Below, piece by piece: positions 46,191 to 53,761 of a stretch of 64,000 nt of DNA. Source of the DNA: Clostridia bacterium (GTDB lineage Bacteria; Bacillota_A; Clostridia; Christensenellales; Aristaeellaceae); the NCBI GenBank assembly GCA_017620455.1, contig JAFZQK010000034.1, positions 6,498 to 70,497 on the forward strand, written 5' to 3'. A model generated the notes under the pieces. The model ran no database searches. It was given only the letters and a program-made list of their open reading frames with translations, and was not told the DNA's origin. Both the position numbers and the translations under genes were made by a program. Numbering within the stretch: position 1 is the stretch's first letter; each line of letters opens with the position of its first letter.

Positions 46191-47707
46191 ACGAGCACCG
46201 GCGCTCCCCCGGGCTTCTGATCCGCCAGGCGGGGGTTCAGGGCCAGGATGGCGTCCTGGGGCATGCGGTAGCGCTTGGCGATCTCCCACACGCCTTCCCC
46301 CGCCTGGGGATAATACAGGCAGATCCCCTTCGCGCTTTCTCCCTCCGGCACGCTTTCCGCCCCGGTGAGCACCCGGACCGCCGTCTGGCGCACGCCCTCG
46401 GCGGACAGATGCAGCGCGCACCGGAATTCCACCCGGTCGCCGGTGAGGGCGTTGAGCTCCACCTCCCCCGCCGTCAGCGTCAGGTGGTCCTCCGGCAGGC
46501 CCGCGGTGGCGAAAACGGCCCGGAAGGGCGTTTCCTGGCTGGCGGATACCGGGGCGGCGCTGCCGTCGGAAAGGTAAACCAGGGTCAGGTTCATCACGCC
46601 CTCCACCGTCAGCTCGCCGTGGTCCGCCCGGGCCTGGCCGATCACCGGCAGCGCGAAGCCCGCCAGGGGCGTTTTCACCCGGGCGTCGCCCGCGTCCAGC
46701 TGCATCACCAGGCGGCAGGGGGCGTCCGTCTGCTCCGTCACCGTGCCGCTGCGCACGGACACCTCTTCCGCCGCCGCGGCGATCCCGTCCCCGGACAGGG
46801 TGAACACGTCCCGCAGCAGCGGCGTTTCCTTTTCCGCTACGGCGCTGATCTCGCTGAACAGTTGCACCTCCGCCCGCATCACCCGGCTCCCGTCCTCGTT
46901 CTCCTGGCTGAGCACCGCCGTATCCCGCACCTCGCTTCGGGCGGCCAGGGCGTCCCCCAGGGCGCCGCTCAGGGCCACCACGTGCTCGAAGGGCATGGTG
47001 TGCCGGGTGTTCACCAAAGGCCGTCCGGGCATGTCGGAAGCGTGCCAGGCCTCCAGATAGACCGTGCCGGTCACGGTGGCGCGCCCGTCCGCCCCGCCCA
47101 GGATGTCCTCCACCCGGGCCCGGGCGGATGCGTACAGCGTCTCGGTGATCTGCAGCACGTCCGACAGGTCGAATTCCTCCCGCAGCAGCGTCTGTCCCTG
47201 GCCTTCCCCCACGGTGTTTTCCAGGGAAACGGTCTGGGAAAGCTGCTGCACCTGCGGCGCGTCCCCGACGCCCTTCAGGCAGGACACCGTGCGCACCCCC
47301 GCCGCGTCCCCGGACAGCTGCAGCGCCGCCCGCAGCAGCACCCGGCCGTTGAAGGCTTTCGCCGTTACGCCGATCACCTCCGCCCGGGGGTGCACCGCGG
47401 CCTGGGCGGGCAAAGCGCCCTCCGCGGTCAGGGACTGGGAAAAATCCGCCGTTGCTTCCAAAGATCGCACCCGGTCCATGTCGCCCTGGGTATAGAGCAC
47501 ATGGAAGGTCACCTTCCCGTCCACCGCCGCCCGGCCCCCGGCCCATTCCCCGCCGCTGACCGCGGAGAGCGCGTCGGCATGGAGCACCCGGGCCTCCTCC
47601 CGAAGGCCCCCGGGCAGCGCCGCCTCCGTTTCCACCGCGATCTGCGCCGTCTGCAGGGGAACAACCTGTTCGGTTTCCATATTTTCACGGATCCATTCGA
47701 TTTCCAT
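46178..47707 (-). CDS. SPOCS (DUF3794) and LysM domain protein
   Basis: The 509-residue product contains three SPOCS/DUF3794-like beta domains (about residues 35-150, 175-300, 315-445), seen from repeats of the pattern VTGTVYLEAWHASD or KVTFHVLYTQGD. One C-terminal LysM-like unit follows (GEGVWEIAKRYRMPQDAILALNP). SPOCS-LysM proteins are associated with spore coat/cortex assembly in Clostridia. No signal peptide, consistent with mother-cell cytoplasmic synthesis. GGGAGGGAG precedes ATG 47707. Confidence 0.88.
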   Translation of the reverse strand: MEIEWIRENMETEQVVPLQTAQIAVETEAALPGGLREEARVLHADALSAVSGGEWAGGRAAVDGKVTFHVLYTQGDMDRVRSLEATADFSQSLTAEGALPAQAAVHPRAEVIGVTAKAFNGRVLLRAALQLSGDAAGVRTVSCLKGVGDAPQVQQLSQTVSLENTVGEGQGQTLLREEFDLSDVLQITETLYASARARVEDILGGADGRATVTGTVYLEAWHASDMPGRPLVNTRHTMPFEHVVALSGALGDALAARSEVRDTAVLSQENEDGSRVMRAEVQLFSEISAVAEKETPLLRDVFTLSGDGIAAAAEEVSVRSGTVTEQTDAPCRLVMQLDAGDARVKTPLAGFALPVIGQARADHGELTVEGVMNLTLVYLSDGSAAPVSASQETPFRAVFATAGLPEDHLTLTAGEVELNALTGDRVEFRCALHLSAEGVRQTAVRVLTGAESVPEGESAKGICLYYPQAGEGVWEIAKRYRMPQDAILALNPRLADQKPGGAPVLVYRR

Positions 47708-47856
47708 TCTGCTCCCTCCCATCGCTTCTCTGGATTTGTATGAGAAAGCGGGGGCGTTTATGCGTGAAGCGGCAGAAGCGGCGGGCAAGCAAGGCCCTGT
47801 ACGCCGACGCAGCGGAGGCCGGACGGGAAAATTTCAGTCCGCCGGCAAATTGGGGC

Positions 47857-47885
47857 TTGCGTTTTTCCCCGCGTCATGCTATAAT
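47857..47885 (+). promoter_or_regulatory. tRNA-Val promoter with extended -10
   Basis: TTGCGT, 17-base spacer, TATAAT at 47880-47885, 15 bases before the tRNA. The -35, the next six bases and the ATGCTATAAT end are identical to the promoter at 1539. Confidence 0.85.
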
Positions 47886-47900
47886 CCCATTGTTGCCCGT

Positions 47901-47974
47901 GGGATTATAGCTCAGTTGGTTAGAGCGCCACGTTGACATCGTGGAGGTCATAGGTTCGAGCCCTACTAATCCCA
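47901..47974 (+). tRNA. tRNA-Val (anticodon GAC)
   Basis: Acceptor GGGATTA/TAATCCC, D arm TAGCTCAGTTGGTTAGAGC, anticodon arm CCACG-TTGACAT-CGTGG giving GAC, T arm ATAGGTTCGAGCCCTA. CCA is not encoded, unlike the tRNA-Thr in this window. Confidence 0.95.
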
Positions 47975-48214
47975 TAGGAAAAGGCACCCCTCGCGGGTGC
48001 CTTTTCCTATAGGATTGGCTCGAACCTATGACCGACACGATCGTGGAGGCGCAGAGCTGAGCGGTGCCCCTGTGGGGCATTCGCCTTTAGGCGAAAGCAA
48101 AGCGGAAGCGTGGTGAGCAGGAGGAATTTTCGAGCAATGCTTGCATTGCGAAGAAAAGCTCCCCTGCGAACCTGACCGAGCGAACGTAGTGAGCGAGACC
48201 ATAGGTTCGAGCCC
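47946..48214. repeat. tRNA T-arm repeats around a hairpin-rich noncoding stretch
   Basis: GGTCATAGGTTCGAGCC occurs in the tRNA (47946-47962) and inverted at 48017-48033; CATAGGTTCGAGCCC recurs directly at 48200-48214. Between the last two are hairpins GCCCC/GGGGC, TTCGCC/GGCGAA and GCAATGC/GCATTGC. The gap 47975-48352 holds no gene; from about 48215 it becomes AT-rich. Confidence 0.7.
47976..48010 (+). terminator. tRNA-Val terminator hairpin
   Basis: AGGAAAAGGCACCC/GGGTGCCTTTTCCT with loop CTCG; the T run is inside the stem. Flanked by inverted copies of the tRNA T arm. Confidence 0.7.
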
Positions 48215-48352
48215 GTCCAATTTGCTACCCGGTTTGATAGTCTTTGGCATCTCGGTTCCTCGCTTTCGTTCATCTTGGTTGTATTCGTATCCAACTCGCA
48301 TGATTATGCGGTCTCGTAGGATCATTTTTAGAAACACACTCTAATCAATTTC

Positions 48353-49000
48353 TCACATATCAATATGCACTTCACAGTTTGTTATCCCATTCTTTTGTAA
48401 ATATATATTAACAAATTCTTCTGTAGAAGCTGAATAATCATTGTCTTCCATAATCATTATCATTTCGTCCGTAATTCCATTATTTCCTTCTGTCCCACAA
48501 CCATATCCAGGAATAAATTCTTCATCCTTCTGGGGCTGCCATATGCTATCAACCAATTCCTGGTCATCTCTTATTGTATATATTATCTTGTAACAAGAAA
48601 ATGAAGTTTTCCCTAATGAAATATGCCTCACTAATTTTTTGTCTTGATACATTCCATATTCGTCAATCCTTGCTACACAGTACACTATCTTTTTATTGTC
48701 TGTTTGATCAACTCGAAACACAAACGGATTGCACATTAGGATAACATCGCCTGATGAAATATAGTCTCCCCGTCCTGTTTGAATAATATAATAATTCTCA
48801 AGAGTGCCCATTAGCTCCAACAATTCAGGATCATGAGTATACCAAATATCTTTGCTAGTTTCACAATGTAGTATTATGCAATCATCCGGCAAATAAAACC
48901 CAAAGTCATATTTCTCTTCCGAATAAGAAGATGTTGTTCCTGTAAAAGTATATATGATACAGATAGTAATAATACTCATAATACTAATAGTTTTTTTCAT
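48353..49000 (-). CDS. Secreted hypothetical protein, AT-rich
   Basis: The 215-residue product has an N-terminal signal or anchor (MKKTISIMSIITICIIY). Its mature part is rich in Asp, Ile and Tyr, with YVIL-type beta segments and no recognised motif. The codons are A/T-ending, in sharp contrast to both flanks, so the gene looks recently acquired. It lies inside an island bounded by copies of the tRNA-Val T arm. The ribosome site (AGAGGCAG) is weak. Confidence 0.7.
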   Translation of the reverse strand: MKKTISIMSIITICIIYTFTGTTSSYSEEKYDFGFYLPDDCIILHCETSKDIWYTHDPELLELMGTLENYYIIQTGRGDYISSGDVILMCNPFVFRVDQTDNKKIVYCVARIDEYGMYQDKKLVRHISLGKTSFSCYKIIYTIRDDQELVDSIWQPQKDEEFIPGYGCGTEGNNGITDEMIMIMEDNDYSASTEEFVNIYLQKNGITNCEVHIDM

Positions 49001-49041
49001 TTTCTCTGCCTCTTTTCCATGATGATTCTTATAGATCTTAT

Positions 49042-49173
49042 CTATTGGTATAAGTTTAACATCTCTTCTATCATATCTTTATCCCAGTTAATTACAACAA
49101 TATCAATGCCATCATAATTATCAATAGCATCTATCAAACTTTGTCTCACATGCGGCCCTATTGCGAATTTCGG
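49042..49173 (-). pseudogene. C-terminal gene fragment cut at the island edge
   Basis: An open frame of about 43 codons (contains SLIDAIDNYDGIDIVVINWD) ends at the TAG 49042-49044 and has AT-rich coding style. Its upstream end runs into the T-arm-like sequence at 49174-49190 and there is no start with a ribosome site. It is best read as the tail of a gene whose front was lost when the island boundary formed. Confidence 0.45.
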
Positions 49174-49190
49174 ACATAGGTTCCAGCCCC

Positions 49191-50555
49191 CTACGCCCCC
49201 CGTCCTTCCTTCATGTGCCGCCAGATCAGGCGGTACATGGTGAAGAAGCACAGGGACGCGCCGGTCAGCTGGCTGATGAACTCCGCCCAGAAAACCCCGT
49301 GAACCCCCAGGCCCAGCCCGGGCAGCAGCAGCGTCAGCGGCGCCACCAGAAGCACCTTGCGCAGCAGGGAGAAGAACAGGGCGTAGCGGGGATAATTCAG
49401 CGCCACGAAGGTGGACTGCCCCGCCAACTGCAGCGCCATGAAGGGGAAGGCCCCGAAATAGATCCGGGCGCATTCCGCCGCGGTGCGGATCAGGGCCTGA
49501 TCGTTGGAGAAAATGCGGATCAGGGGCTCCGGGACGAGCATGACCAGCGCCCACATGCACACGTTGGTGACCAGTCCGCACAGGAACATGAACCAGATGC
49601 AGTCCGACACCCGGCGGTATTCCTTCGCCCCGTAATTGTAGCTCATCACGCTCTGGCCCGCGGCGGTAATGCCGTTGGTGGGCAGGCTCATGATCTCCCG
49701 CAGGGAGTTGATCAGGCTCATGCCCCCCACGTACAGGGTGCTCAGCGCCCCGCCCCAGGCCTTGAGCATGATGTTCACGATGGCCTGGGTCAGGCTGTTG
49801 GTGACCTTGAAGGTAAAGCCCGTGACGCCCAGCTTCAGGATTGACCGCATTTCTTTCCCGTCGATGCTCAGCTTCTGCAGGCGCAGCGGCGGCTTTTTGC
49901 CGCACAGGAACAGAAGCACCCACGCCGCGCTGGCGGTCTGGGAAATCACGGTGGCCAGCGCCGCGCCCCGCGCCTTCATATCCAGGACGTAAATGAACAG
50001 CGGGTCCAGCGCGATATTCAGCGCCGCCCCCAGCAGCACCGTCACCATCCCCACCCGGGGAAAGCCCTGGGCGTTGATGTAGGCGTTCATCCCCAGGCTG
50101 ATCAGCACCGGCACCGTGCCCAGCACGTACACCTGGAAATAGGAGAGCGCGGCGGGCAGCGTATCCGCGTCCCCGCCCAGCAGGCGCAGCGTCACGGGCG
50201 CGGTGAAATAAAGGACCGCCGTCAGGAACACGCCGATCCCCAGCAGCCCCGTGAACGCCGTTTCCATGATGCGCCGCGCCCGGGCGTCGTCGCCCTCCCC
50301 CCGGGCGATGGTGGCCAGGGTGGCCCCGCCGGTGCTGCACAGATTGGCGAACGCGCCGATGAGCGTGATCAGCGGGAAGGATACTCCGATGCCCGTCAGC
50401 GCCAGGGTGCCGCCGTCGCGCATGCGGCCGATGTACATGCGGTCCACCACGTTATACAGCACGTGCACCAGCTCGGCCAGCATGATGGGCGTTCCCAGCC
50501 GCATGATCAGGGCCGGCACCGTGCCTTTGGAAAAATCGCCTCTTGCGGCGGACAT
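49191..50555 (-). CDS. MATE-family efflux transporter
   Basis: The 454-residue product has twelve membrane helices in two homologous halves. MATE features include MRLGTPIMLAELVHVLYNVVDRMYIGR in the first helix, GAALNIALDPLFIY, and in the second half AAGQSVMSYNYGAKEYRRV. Members exchange Na+ or H+ for drugs or metabolites. ATG 50555 follows AAGGAAGCGGAG. It lies 28 bases downstream of a flavodoxin gene with a shared promoter. Confidence 0.93.
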   Translation of the reverse strand: MSAARGDFSKGTVPALIMRLGTPIMLAELVHVLYNVVDRMYIGRMRDGGTLALTGIGVSFPLITLIGAFANLCSTGGATLATIARGEGDDARARRIMETAFTGLLGIGVFLTAVLYFTAPVTLRLLGGDADTLPAALSYFQVYVLGTVPVLISLGMNAYINAQGFPRVGMVTVLLGAALNIALDPLFIYVLDMKARGAALATVISQTASAAWVLLFLCGKKPPLRLQKLSIDGKEMRSILKLGVTGFTFKVTNSLTQAIVNIMLKAWGGALSTLYVGGMSLINSLREIMSLPTNGITAAGQSVMSYNYGAKEYRRVSDCIWFMFLCGLVTNVCMWALVMLVPEPLIRIFSNDQALIRTAAECARIYFGAFPFMALQLAGQSTFVALNYPRYALFFSLLRKVLLVAPLTLLLPGLGLGVHGVFWAEFISQLTGASLCFFTMYRLIWRHMKEGRGA

Positions 50556-50583
50556 TGCTCCGCTTCCTTTCTGCGCCGGCCCG

Positions 50584-51015
50584 TCAGCCGAGGGCATCGT
50601 AAAACGCCCGGAAGGCGTCGGTCTCCTCTTTCGTGGGATGGCCCTTGGAGGTGCCGCCCACCAGCTTGAAGGGCCCGAAGGTGTTGTAGCCCTGGCAGAG
50701 GTATTCCCCCAGCACGCGGCAGTTTTTGCCCTCGCACACCCGGCGGATGGCCTTGAAATGCCCCTTCAGCTTCATGGCCGCCGTGGCGGCGAAGAATACG
50801 TCCTTCCCCTCCGGCAGATATTTTTTCGCAAATTCCAATACCTGCGGGGCAAAGGACCCGCCGTAAATGCCCGAGGCGAAACCGATCCGGCCGTAGGCGG
50901 ACAGATCCGTATCCTTCCCCTCCGCTTCCAGCAGCGTCACGTCCTCCGGCAGGGTGTCCAGCAGCTTTTTGGTGTTCCCGTGATGATAGGAATAATAGAC
51001 CACGGCGGTTTTCAT
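50584..51015 (-). CDS. Flavodoxin-like protein
   Basis: The 143-residue product has the flavodoxin opening strand and FMN phosphate loop, here SYHHGNTKK, then the IGFASGIYGGSFAP loop. A helix with TFGPFKLVGGTSKGHP near the end follows. Length is typical. ATG 51015 follows AGGAGGG. Likely an electron carrier or quinone/redox-linked protein; the partner is unknown. Confidence 0.85.
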   Translation of the reverse strand: MKTAVVYYSYHHGNTKKLLDTLPEDVTLLEAEGKDTDLSAYGRIGFASGIYGGSFAPQVLEFAKKYLPEGKDVFFAATAAMKLKGHFKAIRRVCEGKNCRVLGEYLCQGYNTFGPFKLVGGTSKGHPTKEETDAFRAFYDALG

Positions 51016-51053
51016 GCCCGATCCCTCCTGTCGTTGCATCCGATTCCGCTTCC

Positions 51054-51082
51054 ATTATAGCAAACCCCGGCGGGAAATGAAA
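51054..51082 (-). promoter_or_regulatory. Flavodoxin-MATE promoter
   Basis: On the minus strand: TTTCAT, 17-base spacer, TATAAT (51059-51054) with TGC before it. Confidence 0.65.
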
Positions 51083-51115
51083 GCGCAGGCGGAAAAAACC
51101 GCCGGCTTTTTTCAG

Positions 51116-51144
51116 TTGAGCGCGCCGTGATTCTATGCTATAAT
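51116..51144 (+). promoter_or_regulatory. Promoter of the deaminase-like gene
   Basis: TTGAGC, 17-base spacer, TATAAT at 51139-51144 (ATGCTATAAT). A GGCGG/CCGCC hairpin with T run lies just upstream at 51088-51111. Confidence 0.75.
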
Positions 51145-51186
51145 GCAGAAAAACAAACGTCCGGCAGGCCGGAAAGGATGGGCGGC

Positions 51187-53649
51187 ATGATCTTTTTTCA
51201 GCGATTCTACCTGGACCGGGAAAAGGACATCGTGGTGGAGCTGTTCCTGGAAGGCGACAGGATGCACTATCTGATCCGCACCCCCAACCACCATACCGGC
51301 AACCTGATCTGCAATCTGGCCCGGCTCTGCGGCCTGGAAACGGCGGAGGACGAACAGGGGCTCAAGGTGATCCGGGACGAGATCCCCTGCTATTACGACG
51401 GGAACAACCGGAAAATGTACATCCTGCGCCTGGGGAACACGAAGATCGCCAACATCTACCCCGACGGCAAGGTGGAGCTGAAAGCCTCCATCCCCGCCAT
51501 TTCAAAAACCCTCATGAGCCAGACGAAGGATTACCGCCTGGGCGTGGAAAAGACCATCGTGAAAACCTATATCCGCAGCGACTGCAAATTCCGCGCCGAT
51601 CTGCACACCCACATGAACGGGAACCTGCCCCCGGACGCGCTGATCGCCCTGGGGATCGTGCACCAGATCCGCTATCCGTACTATTACGTCAAAAAGCTGA
51701 ACCTTCGCTGCACCCTGGACCAGACCGCCCAGCTGGAGGCCGACCGGGCGGAAACGGAAAGCCGGCTGAAGGACGTTTCCCCCACGGACCGGCACCGGGA
51801 CCGGCAGATCGACGACCGGACGTTCATCAATTTTGCCGATCTGATTCTGGGCAATCCCGGGGACGCCCCGGGCAACATCGAAAAGATCCGCAATTCCCTC
51901 ACCATCCCCAAGGACGGCCAGGCGGTGTTCGCGGATCTGGAAAAGGTGTACCTTTACCGCTACGTGTTCACGAAGGCCGCGCCGGACGCCCGCCCCTTCA
52001 GCGGCGTCAACACGGACGGCATCCCGGACCGGGAGGTGCGCGCCTACGCGGAGCAGATGCTCCGGGACCGGGAGGACCCCCGCTACCGCCAGAATACCCT
52101 GTACCAGGATCTGCTTTTGTGGATCGCCCGGGAATACCGCCGGCACGGCATCGTATACGCCGAGATTTCCGATACCGCCCTGCTCAAGCCAGAGGTATTC
52201 CCCGATCAGCTTCGCCAGATCCACGAAATCATGCCCGCCGTCACCCGGGAGACCGGGGTGACGCTACGCTTCCTGGCGGGCATCCGGCGCATCCCGCTGA
52301 CCCTGGGGCGCAGCCGGGTCACCCCCAACGATTACCTGGATGAAAACCTGCGCTGCCTGCGGGTCATCGCCGGGGATCCGTATGTGGCGGGCAGCGACAT
52401 CGTGGGCGAGGAGATCAACGATATCCTGGAATTGCGCAGCGTGATCCGGGAGCTCACCGCCATCGCCGGGGAGCATCCGGGCTTCGTGATCCGCATCCAC
52501 GCCGGGGAAAACGACAGCCTGCGGGGCAACGTGGCCAACAGCATCCGCTGCGTGGCCGACGCCCTGCGCCCGGGGCAGCCCACGCCGGCCCTTCGCATCG
52601 GCCACGGCCTGTATACCAGCGATCTGGGCGGCGCGAAAGGCAAAAAGCTGCTGGAGGAAATGCGCCGCATGAACGTGACGCTGGAATTCCAGATCACTTC
52701 CAACGTGCGCCTCAACAACCTGAGCCGCCTGGAGCGCCATCCCCTGCGGCAATACCTGCGCGCCGGCATCCGGTGCGTCCAGGGCACGGACGGCGGGGCG
52801 CTCTACGGCACCAATTCCATCGACGAGGAGCTGAGCCTGGAAAAGCTGCTGAACCTTTCCCATCAGGAGCTGTGCGCCATGCGCCGGGCGGAGGACGGCC
52901 TGCTGGCGGACAGCATGCGGGTGTTCGCGGAGCGCGCCGGGCAGTTCCTTGCCCGCTGCCCCGGCGGGGATATCGCGCGCTTCTACGCCCAGGCCCTGGG
53001 AGAAGGGGCCCATACGCCCCGGGATCTGTGGCGGCAGCCGGGGGGCAAGGTCAGCGCCGAGGAAGCGCTGGCGGACCGCTTTTCCCCGCTGCCGGAGGGC
53101 ATGCTGCCCGTGGTGGTGGCCGGCGGCAGCTTCAATTCTTCCGGCCGGCGCACCCAGGTGCAGCCCCGGGACCGGGAGCTGATCGATTCCCTGCTTTCCG
53201 TTTCCGATCCCCGACGGGTGTTCTTCGTGGTGGGCCACACCCTCGCGGGCCAGGAGGGCTATCTGGCGCGTCAGGCGGCGGGGCGTTTTATGGTGTTCGC
53301 CGTGGTGCCGGGCCGCCTCACCCGGCAGGAGCTTGCCCGGCTGCGCGATTCTCAGGTCCGGGCGGTGCTTTCCGACGAAAGCTCCGGCATGGGGCTGTAC
53401 AAGTGCTTCGCCAACGAGATCTTCAACCGCATGCCCGCGATGCTTCTGGTGTTCGACGGCAATTCCGCCGCCATGAACCTGATCCAGGAAGCCCGCAACG
53501 CCCAGGGCAAATGCCAGATCTGCCTGAGCTCCCGATCCCGGGGCCTGGCGGCAAAGGCCCGGATGCTGGAGGGATACACCCGGCCTTTGCAGGACGCGGC
53601 GGAGATCCTGGGGCAAATGGCCGGAAAAACAGCGTCTCCCTATGGCTGA
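51187..53649 (+). CDS. Adenosine deaminase-like protein with extra N- and C-terminal domains
   Basis: The 820-residue product is much longer than adenosine deaminase (about 330-350). An N-terminal domain (1-130) of unknown fold precedes the ADA/AMP deaminase barrel. That barrel has metal site LHTHMNG (His139, His141), HAGEND near 437, RIGHG near 472, TSNVRLNN, and GTDGGAL near 534 (TDG instead of the usual TDD). About 300 residues separate the first and second metal motifs, more than usual, so there is an insertion. From about residue 640 a Rossmann-like module begins (VVVAGGSFNSSG, FFVVGHTLAGQEG, MLLVFDGNSAAMN), resembling SLOG-type nucleotide-binding domains. ATG 51187 follows AAAGGA by 8 bases. 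The substrate is unknown. Confidence 0.8.
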   Translation: MIFFQRFYLDREKDIVVELFLEGDRMHYLIRTPNHHTGNLICNLARLCGLETAEDEQGLKVIRDEIPCYYDGNNRKMYILRLGNTKIANIYPDGKVELKASIPAISKTLMSQTKDYRLGVEKTIVKTYIRSDCKFRADLHTHMNGNLPPDALIALGIVHQIRYPYYYVKKLNLRCTLDQTAQLEADRAETESRLKDVSPTDRHRDRQIDDRTFINFADLILGNPGDAPGNIEKIRNSLTIPKDGQAVFADLEKVYLYRYVFTKAAPDARPFSGVNTDGIPDREVRAYAEQMLRDREDPRYRQNTLYQDLLLWIAREYRRHGIVYAEISDTALLKPEVFPDQLRQIHEIMPAVTRETGVTLRFLAGIRRIPLTLGRSRVTPNDYLDENLRCLRVIAGDPYVAGSDIVGEEINDILELRSVIRELTAIAGEHPGFVIRIHAGENDSLRGNVANSIRCVADALRPGQPTPALRIGHGLYTSDLGGAKGKKLLEEMRRMNVTLEFQITSNVRLNNLSRLERHPLRQYLRAGIRCVQGTDGGALYGTNSIDEELSLEKLLNLSHQELCAMRRAEDGLLADSMRVFAERAGQFLARCPGGDIARFYAQALGEGAHTPRDLWRQPGGKVSAEEALADRFSPLPEGMLPVVVAGGSFNSSGRRTQVQPRDRELIDSLLSVSDPRRVFFVVGHTLAGQEGYLARQAAGRFMVFAVVPGRLTRQELARLRDSQVRAVLSDESSGMGLYKCFANEIFNRMPAMLLVFDGNSAAMNLIQEARNAQGKCQICLSSRSRGLAAKARMLEGYTRPLQDAAEILGQMAGKTASPYG

Positions 53650-53665
53650 AACGTATGCTTTTCCC

Positions 53666-53694
53666 TTTCCCGCCCGGAAAAAACATGCTATAAT
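53666..53694 (+). promoter_or_regulatory. Promoter with extended -10 for the lipoprotein gene
   Basis: TATAAT at 53689-53694 within ATGCTATAAT; the -35 region TTTCCC is poor. Confidence 0.55.
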
Positions 53695-53761
53695 GAACGC
53701 AGATATATGCCGGCGATGCCGAGCAAAACCAAAAAAATACTTGCGAAAGGAAGATGCCTCC

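Larger units (their letters stand above)
48200..49190. mobile_element. AT-rich island bounded by att-like repeats
   Basis: ATAGGTTCGAGCCC at 48201-48214 and ATAGGTTCCAGCCC at 49176-49189 (13 of 14 identical) bracket about 1 kb of AT-rich DNA with one intact and one truncated gene, downstream of tRNA-Val. tRNA 3' ends are common integration sites. No integrase is present, so this would be a remnant or cassette. Confidence 0.5.

Noticed and set aside
51187..53649. Complete RADAR defence system
   Set aside because: Only a large deaminase-like gene is present; no RdrA-type ATPase or accessory membrane gene in either direction.
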